Shown here: piece by piece, positions 26,670 to 35,321 of the stretch
Layout of the letters: each line of letters starts with the position of its first letter
Numbering within the stretch: the first letter of the stretch is position 1
From: Chlorobiota bacterium
GTDB lineage: Bacteria; Bacteroidota; Bacteroidia; Bacteroidales; F082
Assembly: GCA_013151215.1 (NCBI GenBank)
Contig: JAADIS010000131.1
Span: 1-41,444 of the forward strand
Length of the DNA stretch: 41,444 nt
Direction of reading: 5' to 3'
Notes under the pieces: model-generated
What the model was told of the DNA's origin: nothing
Databases searched by the model: none
The model's input: only the letters and a program-made list of their open reading frames with translations
Made by a program: the position numbers and the translations under genes

Positions 26670-27569
26670 ATGAATCCCGTTGAGAAACATATAGCTGAAG
26701 AATCACCCAATCAATTGAGGTTTCTCGATTTCTGCTTGTTAAACTTGAAGATGTTGAACAGCAGAAAAGGCATTAAGAAAGCAATTAAAAGCGGGCAGAT
26801 AAAGCTAAACGGGCAAGTTGCGGAATCAGGAAGGTGGATCAGGCAAGGTAACATCGTCGAACTTTTCGAGGCTGAGATTTCAAAACATAAAGTTTTTCCA
26901 CTTAAACTAAATGTTCTTTTTGAGGATAATGACATTGCAATTATTCATAAACCGGCCGGTTTTGAAGTAAGCGGAAATAAATTCAAGACCATACAAAATG
27001 CGCTATCCCACAACCTAAAGCCATCGGCGAAAGCCGGATTATTAAGCCGCCCCCTAGCTGTTCACAGATTGGATTATTCGACAAGCGGCCTGCTCCTTTG
27101 CGCCAAAACACATTCGGCCGCTGCCGGCTTGGGCAAGCAGTTTGCCGAAAAAAAAGTTTTTAAGACCTATTACGCCATAGTGAACGGCCTAACAAAAAGT
27201 CATGGCGAGATAAGCCAGGATGTTGATGGTAAAAAGGCAAAAACCACATATTCAACAATCAAAACAATTCCATCTCCGGTTGCAGGAAACATTAGTTTAG
27301 TAGAATTACACCCCGCTACGGGCCGAAGGCATCAATTGCGGGTACATTTGTCAGGCATAGGCCATTCAATAGTGGGAGATAAGCTTTATAATAATGACGG
27401 CTCTCCTTTATTAAAGGGCAAAGGGATGTTCTTATGTGCATCATCCCTAAGTTTTTCGCATCCCGTTAACGGAAGAAAAATAGAAATCTCACTTCCCTTG
27501 CCTCACAAATTCATTTCGCTGATGGAGAGGGAGGCCAAAAAACATAAGACCAAGAATTCGCAAAAATAA
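26670..27569 (+). CDS. RluA family pseudouridine synthase
   Basis: This enzyme converts uridine to pseudouridine in rRNA or tRNA. The 299 residues comprise an N-terminal S4-like RNA-binding segment (about 20-70, LNSRKGIKKAIKSGQIKLNGQ) and the catalytic domain. The hallmark HRLDYSTSGLLL places the catalytic Asp at D135. HPATGRRHQLRVHLSGIGHSIVGDKLY is the second family block. The exact target site cannot be assigned from motifs, so no RluA/C/D symbol is given. It lies just upstream of asnS, an order seen in other Bacteroidales. Confidence 0.92.
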   Translation: MNPVEKHIAEESPNQLRFLDFCLLNLKMLNSRKGIKKAIKSGQIKLNGQVAESGRWIRQGNIVELFEAEISKHKVFPLKLNVLFEDNDIAIIHKPAGFEVSGNKFKTIQNALSHNLKPSAKAGLLSRPLAVHRLDYSTSGLLLCAKTHSAAAGLGKQFAEKKVFKTYYAIVNGLTKSHGEISQDVDGKKAKTTYSTIKTIPSPVAGNISLVELHPATGRRHQLRVHLSGIGHSIVGDKLYNNDGSPLLKGKGMFLCASSLSFSHPVNGRKIEISLPLPHKFISLMEREAKKHKTKNSQK

Positions 27570-27626
27570 ATGTGCTTATTCATTAAATTTTAGTTTTTTT
27601 GCAAATTATTTCCAAAAACTTCAAAA

Positions 27627-29066
27627 GTGAAAAGAACTGAGATAAAAAACTTGCTGGAGCAAGGTGAATTAGGTGCTCAAATAAATGTAAAAGGCTGGGT
27701 TAGAACGAAAAGAGGGAGCAAAAACGTGGCTTTTATCGCTCTTAACGATGGTTCCACCATCAATAACATACAAATAGTTGTTGATGTTAACGATAATAAC
27801 TCGGCTTTGTTGGACAGCATCCATACCGGAGCAAGTTTATCAGTTGAAGGTAATTTGGTTGAATCGGCCGGAAGCGGGCAAGCAGTGGAAGTGCAAACCA
27901 CCAGATTAGAGATTCTTGGCAAGGCCAATCCCGACGAATATCCGATACAACCGAAAAAGCACTCTTTGGAATTCCTTCGCGAGAAGGCCCACCTCAGGTT
28001 CCGCACCAACACCTTCGCAGCCATAACGCGCATACGTCACTCTATGATATTTGCCATTCATAAATTCTTCAACGACAGGGGGTTCTACAATATCCACTCA
28101 CCCATCATCACCGGGTCGGATGCTGAGGGGGCGGGTGAGATGTTTCAGGTAACTACCTTGGATTTGAACAATTTGCCAAAGACAGAGGAAGGCAAGATCG
28201 ACTTCAAGCAAGATTTCTTCGGCAAACCGGCTAATCTTACAGTATCGGGTCAGCTGGAAGCTGAACTTGCCGCATTGGCACTCTCTAAGGTTTATACCTT
28301 CGGCCCAACTTTCCGGGCTGAGAACTCAAACACCTCGCGCCACCTGGCTGAATTTTGGATGATAGAGCCCGAAGTAGCCTTCAACGACATAAACGACAAT
28401 ATGGATTTGGCCGAGGACATGTTGAAATACCTTATTCAGTATGCCCTGGACAATTGTACGGACGACCTGCTTTTCCTTAGCAAGAGGCTGCTGGAAGAAG
28501 AAAAGAACAAAAAAGCAGATGAGCGCTCCATGGAACTTATCGAAAAACTGGAATTTGTTCTTAAAAATCCTTTTGAGAGAGTCAGCTATACAAGGGCAAT
28601 CGAAATCCTTAAGAACTCAAAGCCAAACAAAAAGAAAAAATTCGATTATATAATAGAAGGCTGGGGTGCCGACTTACAGTCGGAACACGAGAGGTTTCTG
28701 GTTGAAAAGCATTTCAAGAAACCGGTTATCCTGATTGATTACCCAAAAGAGATCAAGGCTTTTTATATGAAGCAAAACGACGACGGCAGAACCGTAAGGG
28801 CCATGGACGTTTTATTTCCTCAGATAGGTGAGATAATCGGCGGGTCGCAGCGCGAGGAAGACTACGAAAAATTATCGAGGCGCATGCAAGAGATGGAAAT
28901 CCCCGAAGAGTCGATGTGGTGGTTTTTGGAGACCAGAAAATTCGGGACAGTGCCGCATTCGGGCTATGGCCTTGGTTTTGAACGCCTTATGCTTTTCGTT
29001 ACCGGTATGGGAAATATAAGGGACGTGATAGCTTTTCCGCGCTCACCCTTAAACCTGGAATTTTAG
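27627..29066 (+). CDS. asnS: Asparaginyl-tRNA synthetase
   Basis: This class IIb synthetase charges tRNA-Asn. It has 479 residues with the N-terminal OB-fold anticodon domain (about 1-110, [21 protein letters not shown]). Class II motifs follow: motif 2 around [25 protein letters not shown] and motif 3 [15 protein letters not shown]. The start is GTG at 27627 (valine codon read as Met), chosen because it aligns with the family N-terminus [10 protein letters not shown]. There is an insertion of charged helix (about 285-310, [12 protein letters not shown]) typical of Bacteroidota AsnRS. Confidence 0.96.
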   Translation: MKRTEIKNLLEQGELGAQINVKGWVRTKRGSKNVAFIALNDGSTINNIQIVVDVNDNNSALLDSIHTGASLSVEGNLVESAGSGQAVEVQTTRLEILGKANPDEYPIQPKKHSLEFLREKAHLRFRTNTFAAITRIRHSMIFAIHKFFNDRGFYNIHSPIITGSDAEGAGEMFQVTTLDLNNLPKTEEGKIDFKQDFFGKPANLTVSGQLEAELAALALSKVYTFGPTFRAENSNTSRHLAEFWMIEPEVAFNDINDNMDLAEDMLKYLIQYALDNCTDDLLFLSKRLLEEEKNKKADERSMELIEKLEFVLKNPFERVSYTRAIEILKNSKPNKKKKFDYIIEGWGADLQSEHERFLVEKHFKKPVILIDYPKEIKAFYMKQNDDGRTVRAMDVLFPQIGEIIGGSQREEDYEKLSRRMQEMEIPEESMWWFLETRKFGTVPHSGYGLGFERLMLFVTGMGNIRDVIAFPRSPLNLEF

Positions 29067-29295
29067 CTTGAAATACCGGAACAACATTGTTTTTAGGCCA
29101 TAGTCTTACGATTAAAAATATCAAAAAGCGAACCGCTTCATTATCTGTATCTTAACTTGAAACAAATACAGAGCCATCAGAAATTGCATCTCCCGGTTTT
29201 TTGAAAATAAACGAGAAATTAACAATATTGCTTATTTTGTTAATTATTTTTTCAAATTCAGCAAACTAAAATCATGCCAACAACGAAAATGTTAT

Positions 29296-29303
29296 TACAT
29301 TTG
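29296..29303 (+). promoter_or_regulatory. Putative -7 element for rpoN
   Basis: TACATTTG matches TAnnTTTG, 24 bases before the rpoN start. The remaining asnS-rpoN gap (29067-29295) shows no gene and no convincing terminator. Confidence 0.45.
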
Positions 29304-29327
29304 TTATCGTTATTATAAAACTATCAA

Positions 29328-30800
29328 ATGCTAAACCAACGCTTACAGCAAAAGCTTTCGATAAAGTTGTCGCCTCAGCAAATTCTTCTCATGAAGCTGC
29401 TGCAGATACCCACGGTTGGGATTGAGCAAAGGATAAAGCAGGAGATAGAAGAAAACCCGGCGCTCGACACCGAAGGCCCCGAGGAGGAGGACAAGGACAA
29501 ACTGGATGATGATTATAATGACGAAGAGTTCGACGACGATGAATTTGTATCGAAAGAGGAAGAGTTTGACCTAGAGGATTATTTGCAGGACGAGGACATC
29601 CCCTACTATAAACTTCACGCAAACAATTACAGCCCCGACGACAAACATGCGGAAATCCCATTCTCCTCAGGCTATAGCTTTCACGACTTGCTTAACGAGC
29701 AATTAGGATTGCGAATACTTGACGACAAGGATTATCAAATAGGGCTTTATATCATCGGGAACCTGGACGACTCGGGTTATCTGCAGCGATCCGTTGATGC
29801 CATTGTTGACGATTTAGCCTTTACGCAGAACGTGATTACCGACAAAGAGACCGTAAGCCGTGTATTAGGGGTCATACAAGATTTCGACCCTGTGGGTGTT
29901 GGGGCCAGGAATTTACAGGAATGCCTGTTGATACAACTAAACCGGAAACTAGATGAACAGCCTTCGGAAGAACTTCATTTGGCAGTACGGATCATTAAAA
30001 GGTATTTCAACGAATTCACCAAAAAACATTATCAAAAGATTATAAAGAAAGCGGAAATAACTGAAGACCAGCTAAAAAAGGCATTGGATGAAATCCTGCA
30101 GCTAAACCCAAAGCCAGGCAACTCGCTAAGCGAGTCGGCTAAAACAAACCACTATATAATTCCTGATTTTACTATTACGAACAATAATGGCGTGCTCGAG
30201 CTCATGCTAAACACCTGGAACACGCCTGAATTAAGGGTTAGCCGTACTTATGCAGGAATGATCAGCGAACTCAGCAAGCAGAAAAAAACAAAAAAACAAA
30301 GGGAAGCCTTTACCTTTATCAAAAACAAAGTTGACTCGGCCAAATGGTTTATCGATGCCATCAAACAGCGACAGCACACTTTGTTCTCAACAATGAAGGC
30401 AATAATGGATTATCAGTTCAAGTATTTCATGAGCGGCGACGATTCCGATTTGCGGCCAATGATATTAAAAGATATTGCAGAGATAGTAAATCTAGACATT
30501 TCAACAATTTCCAGGGTCGCCAATTCAAAATATGTTCAAACACCTTTTGGGACTTTTCTTTTAAAGAGTTTCTTTAGCGAAAGCATGCAGAAAGAAGACG
30601 GAGAGGAAGTCTCTACCCGCGAAATCAAAAATATATTGAAAGATATTATTTCCTCGGAAGATAAGCGCAAACCCCACACCGACGAATACCTTACAAAATT
30701 ACTAAAGGAAAAAGAGTATAACATTGCCCGCCGCACGGTTGCAAAATACCGCGAACAGATGGGGATCCCCGTTGCCAGGCTCAGAAAAGAACTTAATTAA
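29328..30800 (+). CDS. rpoN: RNA polymerase sigma-54 factor
   Basis: An alternative sigma factor that recognises -24/-12 promoters and needs an AAA+ activator. It has 490 residues. Region I is Gln/Leu-rich (QQKLSIKLSPQQILLMKLLQIP), followed by an acidic region II (about 48-88), the core-binding domain (about 110-300), and the DNA-binding part with HTH (IAEIVNLDISTISRVANSKYVQTPFG). The RpoN box ARRTVAKYRE is intact at 467-476. No sigma-54 activator and no -24/-12 promoter were found in the window, so its targets lie elsewhere. Confidence 0.97.
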   Translation: MLNQRLQQKLSIKLSPQQILLMKLLQIPTVGIEQRIKQEIEENPALDTEGPEEEDKDKLDDDYNDEEFDDDEFVSKEEEFDLEDYLQDEDIPYYKLHANNYSPDDKHAEIPFSSGYSFHDLLNEQLGLRILDDKDYQIGLYIIGNLDDSGYLQRSVDAIVDDLAFTQNVITDKETVSRVLGVIQDFDPVGVGARNLQECLLIQLNRKLDEQPSEELHLAVRIIKRYFNEFTKKHYQKIIKKAEITEDQLKKALDEILQLNPKPGNSLSESAKTNHYIIPDFTITNNNGVLELMLNTWNTPELRVSRTYAGMISELSKQKKTKKQREAFTFIKNKVDSAKWFIDAIKQRQHTLFSTMKAIMDYQFKYFMSGDDSDLRPMILKDIAEIVNLDISTISRVANSKYVQTPFGTFLLKSFFSESMQKEDGEEVSTREIKNILKDIISSEDKRKPHTDEYLTKLLKEKEYNIARRTVAKYREQMGIPVARLRKELN

Positions 30801-30807
30801 ACCATTG

Positions 30808-31419
30808 ATGGAGAACAAGATAGCCAAGTTTATCTCATTGATATTCCACCCTTTGCTTTTGCCAACCTACGCTTTAACGCTTATTTTCAGCACCGATTAT
30901 TATTTTGTGCCGGTACTGCCAGATGATTATAAGTTCCTTTTGATCGGTTTTGTGTTTATCACCTCGTTCATACTTCCTGTAATCATGATGCTTTTATTGC
31001 TAAAGGCCAAGATGATAAACAGTTTGCAGATGGAGACCCAAAACGAGAGGGTGTTGCCATTGCTGATAGTTGCCGGTTTTTTTTTCGGTATCTTTTATTT
31101 TCTTAGGGAATCGCCCCAAATTGCCAATTTCAATATCTTCCTGCTGGGCTCGACCGTCCTAGTCCTGATTAGTTTGGTATTGAATTATTTTACCAAGATC
31201 AGTATTCACATGATAGCCCACGGAGGGTTGTCAGGGACGTTTATTGGCCTGGCGTTAACTTATAACCAGGATATCAGGCTAATAATTTATTGTATTTTAT
31301 TAATTGCGGGATTAACTGCCTTTGCAAGGCTGAAACTCAAGGCCCATTCGCAATTCCAGGTTTATTCAGGATTTTTGATCGGCTGTGTTTTTATGCTTTG
31401 TTTGTTCCTGTTTGTTTAA
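30808..31419 (+). CDS. PAP2-like multi-pass membrane protein
   Basis: I place the start at ATG 30808 (MENKIAKFISLIFHPLLLPTYAL), eight bases after rpoN. An upstream extension would overlap rpoN. The 203 residues form about six membrane helices. Two short blocks recall the PAP2 phosphatase family: SIHMIAHGGLSG for the PSGH segment and ARLKLKAHSQFQVYSGFLIG for the SRxxxxxHxxxD segment. The first PAP2 Lys/Arg motif is reduced to NERVLPL and the final Asp is replaced by Gln, so activity is doubtful. It is probably co-transcribed with rpoN. Confidence 0.7.
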   Translation: MENKIAKFISLIFHPLLLPTYALTLIFSTDYYFVPVLPDDYKFLLIGFVFITSFILPVIMMLLLLKAKMINSLQMETQNERVLPLLIVAGFFFGIFYFLRESPQIANFNIFLLGSTVLVLISLVLNYFTKISIHMIAHGGLSGTFIGLALTYNQDIRLIIYCILLIAGLTAFARLKLKAHSQFQVYSGFLIGCVFMLCLFLFV

Positions 31420-31448
31420 GCCGATGGTTAGGCGACTTTCAGCCTAGC

Positions 31449-32354
31449 CTACTTCATTATCTTCAATCCCGATACTCTTGTAACACTTCCTCCTGTCTTA
31501 AAACTTTTCTCCTCCAAAAAAATTGCCGAATCAAAAACCCCGTCACCCGAATCACCTATTGCAATTTTCACATGATACCATTCACCATGAAATATGTATT
31601 GCCCAACACGAAATACTTTAGTATAAGCATCATAGACAAATTTATTGAAGGCCGGGTCGCCGCTTTCGCTGTTGTTGATGAAATACTCGCAGTTTGTACA
31701 GCCCGTAGGAGCGCCGCTACATGTTTTGCCACCCTTCCCAATGTTAACATTGTCGATGGAAACACTGATATTCGATCCGGGCAGCAATGCAACATTATCG
31801 GCATTGTTCGTAAAATCGCCATCAATGCCCTCACCGCTCAAGAATAAGCCGAAACCATCGTTGAAAGCTGCGAAGACATAATCGTTATACTCCTCTGAGG
31901 CAAATACGTAATTAAATTGGATTTTATTGCTCTTTGGAAGGAAATCAAACTCTATTATACAGCCGTCGTACGAGCTGCTGCCATTATTAATTTGTTGCAA
32001 ATCAGGATCACCCTGGACTCCATTGTTATTTGTGGAAGCATTGGCTGCCGAACCGCAAATATTCATGTTATCGGCATCTGCTGCCTTGCCTGTTGTTAAA
32101 ACTATCCCCTTTCCGCTGTCAAAGCCCAAAAAATATCCGGCCTCAAAATAGCCTACTGCGCTCGGGTCGCCACTAAATTGCAGGTTGGCAATATTTTGCG
32201 AAGGCATAACACTAAAGAAAACCGAGTCGAACAAATCAATAACGGCCATACTGTCCTGACATGGCGTTACCTCGAAATTAGAATCCTGGGCTTTTGATTG
32301 TTGCTTAAGTCCGAATGCGAGAATTATCATCAATATTAGGGTAATTTTTTTCAT
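31449..32354 (-). CDS. Exported choice-of-anchor L domain protein
   Basis: The start at 32354 gives a standard signal peptide (MKKITLILMIILAFG); an ATG 27 bases upstream is less likely. The 301 residues carry the choice-of-anchor L domain. Marks are FEAGYFLGFDSGKGIVLTTG, a long loop with paired Asn, and FDFLPKSNKIQFNYVFASEEYNDYV followed by NDGFGLFLSG. These adhesin-like beta domains are found in surface proteins. There is no T9SS C-terminal domain, which most relatives have, so it may be truncated or simply periplasmic. Its own promoter-like TATATTTG lies at 32414-32421. Confidence 0.85.
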   Translation of the reverse strand: MKKITLILMIILAFGLKQQSKAQDSNFEVTPCQDSMAVIDLFDSVFFSVMPSQNIANLQFSGDPSAVGYFEAGYFLGFDSGKGIVLTTGKAADADNMNICGSAANASTNNNGVQGDPDLQQINNGSSSYDGCIIEFDFLPKSNKIQFNYVFASEEYNDYVFAAFNDGFGLFLSGEGIDGDFTNNADNVALLPGSNISVSIDNVNIGKGGKTCSGAPTGCTNCEYFINNSESGDPAFNKFVYDAYTKVFRVGQYIFHGEWYHVKIAIGDSGDGVFDSAIFLEEKSFKTGGSVTRVSGLKIMK

Positions 32355-32413
32355 CTGTTCATAAATCTTCACTGATAACACAAAAGTGTTTGGCGATAGT
32401 TAGTTTAGATTTC

Positions 32414-32421
32414 CAAATATA
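32414..32421 (-). promoter_or_regulatory. -7 promoter element for the choice-of-anchor L gene
   Basis: It reads TATATTTG on the minus strand, 59 bases before the chosen start and 32 before the alternative upstream ATG. No -33 TTTG is seen. Confidence 0.5.
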
Positions 32422-32471
32422 GTAATTTTTTTTATTCCGGCACTAGCCGAGACCCTCATCGGGATTATTGA

Positions 32472-32729
32472 CGAAAAAACCGTCTTACCCCTGGCAAAAC
32501 GGCTTTCATAAACATTAGGAAAATAAAAGAAAACTTATCTCACACTAAGTTTTTCAACATAAGTTTTCTCGCCGATATTTATAATCTAGACAACGACAGT
32601 ATCAAAAAAGTTTCCCCATTATGGAAATCAAGCGATATTCCGGGAAAGCACGGCCAAGTTCAAAACCAGCTTGAAAGCCTTATCGCAAAAGGGGGCTTCA
32701 GGCAAGCGGAAAACCAACATTATTTATGA
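32472..32729 (+). other. Coding-like open stretch without a start
   Basis: Inside the 540-base gap between the choice-of-anchor L gene and the first T9SS gene, this frame is open for 85 codons after a TGA and ends at TGA. It has no ATG. Its second half (SIKKVSPLWKSSDIPGKHGQ ... LIAKGGFRQAENQ) reads like protein, so this may be a decayed gene fragment. I do not recognise it and chance is possible. The rest of the gap shows nothing but promoters. Confidence 0.25.
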
Positions 32730-32814
32730 GATTATGGGGCAACCATCGGCCAACAGCCGATGTCTTTTAGTTAAATCTTAATGGAATTTAACAAATGCCT
32801 TTCGATATTAGTTT

Positions 32815-32822
32815 TAATTTTG
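32815..32822 (+). promoter_or_regulatory. Putative -7 element for the first T9SS gene
   Basis: TAATTTTG matches TAnnTTTG, 71 bases before the ATG at 32894. Confidence 0.45.
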
Positions 32823-32893
32823 CGGCCACAAAGTATTAATATTGATCTGGTACGGATTTTGATAACAATAAATTGAAAATTAAAAAATTAAAT

Positions 32894-33637
32894 ATGATGA
32901 AAAAGCTACTTATTTCCTTTTTAACATTACTGATAGCAATAACAAATAGTTATTCACAATCTTTTGAGATTTCAACTTCAGAAGGTATAATGGACGATAC
33001 AACATATATGTATCAAAGTAATGATAGCGCAAGACTTTTCACTTTAACCGTAATGGTTAAGAATATTAGTGAGAACGCTATTTTTGTTAAAGCCACTCGC
33101 ACAAACATTGATGTAATTGATGGGACCACAAATAATATATGCTTTAATGATGCTTGCTATCCTAGCGATGTTGATACTGTTCCACATTCAATAAATCTTG
33201 CTCCCGGCGAAACTACTGTTGCAGAATCTTCTTTAGTCACCGACTATTTTAGCCCTGTAGGAACTATTGGAAGTTCCATTATCAAGTATAGTTTTTATGA
33301 TTCATTAAATATGGATAATTCTAAAGAATTTTATATTGTTTACAAGTCATCACCATTATCAGTTGGAGAAAATTTACAAGACAAGATAAATATTTCGAAT
33401 ATTTATCCAAACCCTGCAACAAATAAAATTAATATCGACTACAACTTTAACACAAATGTCAACACAGCATCCCTTAAAATCATAAATCTACTGGGCTCGG
33501 TCGTTAAAGATGTCGAGCTAGATAAAAGCTCGAATAAGCTAAGCATGGATATTTCCGATCTAAATGCGGGGGTTTATTTTTACTCTGTTGCTGTAAACAA
33601 CAATGTTTTCCAGACCAAGAAATTAGTAATACGTTAG
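32894..33637 (+). CDS. T9SS type A sorting domain protein (paralogue 1)
   Basis: I choose ATG 32894 (MMKKLLISFL); an upstream TTG start is less likely. The 247 residues have a signal peptide (to YSQ), a central Ig-like domain of about 130 residues with FTLTVMVKNISENAIFV and IIKYSFYDS, and a C-terminal T9SS type A sorting domain. That domain has YPNPATNKINIDYNF, LKIINLLGSVVKDV, LSMDISDLNAGVYFYSV, then KKLVIR. The product should cross the outer membrane by the type IX system. No T9SS machinery genes are in the window. The next gene is a paralogue. Confidence 0.88.
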   Translation: MMKKLLISFLTLLIAITNSYSQSFEISTSEGIMDDTTYMYQSNDSARLFTLTVMVKNISENAIFVKATRTNIDVIDGTTNNICFNDACYPSDVDTVPHSINLAPGETTVAESSLVTDYFSPVGTIGSSIIKYSFYDSLNMDNSKEFYIVYKSSPLSVGENLQDKINISNIYPNPATNKINIDYNFNTNVNTASLKIINLLGSVVKDVELDKSSNKLSMDISDLNAGVYFYSVAVNNNVFQTKKLVIR

Positions 33638-33663
33638 TTTAGATTATAAATATTATTGAAATG

Positions 33664-33694
33664 ACCCGTTTTACCAATAGTGAGACGGGTTTTT
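33664..33694 (+). terminator. Intrinsic terminator
   Basis: The stem ACCCGT / ACGGGT (33664-33669 with 33685-33690) has a 15-base loop and a T run, 26 bases after the first T9SS gene. Confidence 0.75.
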
Positions 33695-33814
33695 CATTTC
33701 ATTATTTAACCAACTGAGTGTTGAATAGTGAATTATTTTGTATTATTGCAAACACTCTCAATTCAATTCTTGATAAAATTTAGATTAAGAATTGAGAAGT
33801 TATAAAATAAATTT

Positions 33815-34555
33815 ATGATGATAAGAAGACTGCTAATATATTTTCTTTTTGTATTATTATCCGTGTCGAACGTAAGCTCACAATCGTTTGAGCTATCATA
33901 TGATGGGGCCATACTTAACGATACAGTTTATGTTTATGCCCACCCGGATTCTAATCAAACTACCTTTTACGCCAATGTTAAGAACATATCAGATAAATTA
34001 ATTAATGTTAAAGTTGCCAGAACAAACATCGAAGTAATGGCCAACACTAGAAACCAAGTGGTTTTTGGTGATATAAAATATGCACCAAGTGTTGACACGA
34101 CCGCTTATTTGACTCTCCCTTCAGGGGCAACTACAAATGAACAGGATATGTTAAAAGGTCAGTATTTCAATGAAAGCGGGAATATTGGAAAAACGATTGT
34201 TAGGTATAGCTTCTATGATTTTAGCAATACTTCCGATCATAAAGATGTGGTTGTTGTCTTTTGGACGTCCCCCACCTCTGTCGAAGAAAATATTTTCGAT
34301 AAGATTTCGTTTTCGAGCGCATATCCTAACCCCGCCACCAACAAATTCAACATCGACTACAATTTTGATATTAGTTTCAGCCGGGCAAGGTTAAAAATCG
34401 TAAATCTGTTGGGATCGGTCGTGAAAGATGTCGAGATAGATCAAGGCTCGAATAAGCTAAGCATGGATATTTCCGACCTGAACGCGGGAGTTTATTTCTA
34501 CTCTGTTGTTGTAAACAACGATGTTTTCCAGACCAAGAAATTAGTAATACGTTAG
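33815..34555 (+). CDS. T9SS type A sorting domain protein (paralogue 2)
   Basis: A 246-residue tandem paralogue of the gene at 32894 with the same plan: signal peptide (to VSSQ), a central domain with TFYANVKNISDKLINVKVARTN and IVRYSFYDF, and a T9SS type A C-terminal domain starting YPNPATNKFNIDYNFD. The last 50 residues differ from paralogue 1 at only a handful of positions, while the central domain is far more diverged. No promoter consensus was seen in the 120 bases after the preceding terminator. It has its own strong terminator. Confidence 0.88.
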   Translation: MMIRRLLIYFLFVLLSVSNVSSQSFELSYDGAILNDTVYVYAHPDSNQTTFYANVKNISDKLINVKVARTNIEVMANTRNQVVFGDIKYAPSVDTTAYLTLPSGATTNEQDMLKGQYFNESGNIGKTIVRYSFYDFSNTSDHKDVVVVFWTSPTSVEENIFDKISFSSAYPNPATNKFNIDYNFDISFSRARLKIVNLLGSVVKDVEIDQGSNKLSMDISDLNAGVYFYSVVVNNDVFQTKKLVIR

Positions 34556-34575
34556 TTAAGATTATAAATATTCTC

Positions 34576-34612
34576 AAAAGACCCTGCCGGCAATGCCGGC
34601 AGGGTCTTTTTT
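34576..34612 (+). terminator. Very strong intrinsic terminator
   Basis: The 16-base perfect stem AAAAGACCCTGCCGGC with its complement GCCGGCAGGGTCTTTT closes an AAT loop and is followed by T residues, 20 bases after the second T9SS gene. Confidence 0.93.
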
Positions 34613-34723
34613 ATTAAGGTATTGTAATTGACCTCAAAACTCGCTAAAGGTTTTGAGCCGCACGGGGCCAATAAGCTAAAAAATAAAAAACGGCGAAAAC
34701 AAATCCTGCTTCATACTGTAAAA

Positions 34724-35095
34724 ATGTTAGTTTTGCAGTTCGTAAAAAATAAACTTGCGTCAAACTTGAAAAAAGCTACAACATATCAGTTTTTTCTTAA
34801 AAGCATTATCGTCTTGGTGCTTATTGGTCAGTTTTGGACCAATACTATTTCATATTGCTATTGGTTGATAGATTCAAAATCGGAGCTTATCGAACTTTAT
34901 GGTTGCGATAACAATGAGCCAAGGGAAGAAGATGACAAGAAAGATAAAGCAGATAAATTTTTAGTTGACCTAGATCCAACAAGCTTTGACGATTCGGAAA
35001 AGGTGATAAACAACATAAGCTTTGAATACTTCCCCTTACGGCTGTATTCTGAGGTTACGACCCCGCCACCCGAACATTTACTTTTCCATTCATAA
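34724..35095 (+). CDS. Small single-pass membrane protein, unknown function
   Basis: From ATG 34724 the product is 123 residues: a basic N-terminus, one membrane helix (FFLKSIIVLVLIGQFW), and an acidic stretch (EPREEDDKKDKADK). A Pro-rich end (TTPPPEHLLFHS) follows. The plan resembles short Bacteroidota membrane proteins whose mid-part carries paired cysteines; here only YC and GC remain. A TAnnTTTG-like box (34728-34735) overlaps this ATG, so translation may instead start at a later non-ATG codon, giving about 100 residues. It lies upstream of the carbonic anhydrase operon. Confidence 0.5.
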   Translation: MLVLQFVKNKLASNLKKATTYQFFLKSIIVLVLIGQFWTNTISYCYWLIDSKSELIELYGCDNNEPREEDDKKDKADKFLVDLDPTSFDDSEKVINNISFEYFPLRLYSEVTTPPPEHLLFHS

Positions 35096-35102
35096 AAAAG
35101 CT

Positions 35103-35237
35103 ATGCGTTTTAATGGCGCAGTAACTTTTACCTTTGATTTGGTGCAATTGAGCCTTATCGTTTTTATAATGCCTTTGCTATCAACAATACTGTTTTATTA
35201 TTGCTTTGAGCTAGGCAGCACTAAGTCCCGATATTAA
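35103..35237 (+). CDS. Possible 44-residue membrane protein
   Basis: ATG 35103 starts seven bases after the preceding gene. The peptide has one long hydrophobic helix (LVQLSLIVFIMPLLSTILFYYCF) and a basic end (STKSRY). Spacing and hydrophobicity fit a small co-translated membrane protein, but no homologue is known to me and it may be chance. Confidence 0.3.
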   Translation: MRFNGAVTFTFDLVQLSLIVFIMPLLSTILFYYCFELGSTKSRY

Positions 35238-35321
35238 CAATAATCAAATCTTAATTCTTTTATCCTGAGCGAATTCCATCGCGATCAGGGAGATTTATGT
35301 TTCAAAATAAAATAACAAAAA

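Noticed and set aside
28270-28295. Sigma-54 -24/-12-like TGGCAC sequences at several places
   Set aside because: None has a TTGC element at the needed distance and most lie inside genes.
30724-30807. Upstream extension of the PAP2-like protein into the end of rpoN
   Set aside because: The extension overlaps the RpoN box region and starts at a poor codon, whereas ATG 30808 begins a typical membrane protein N-terminus.
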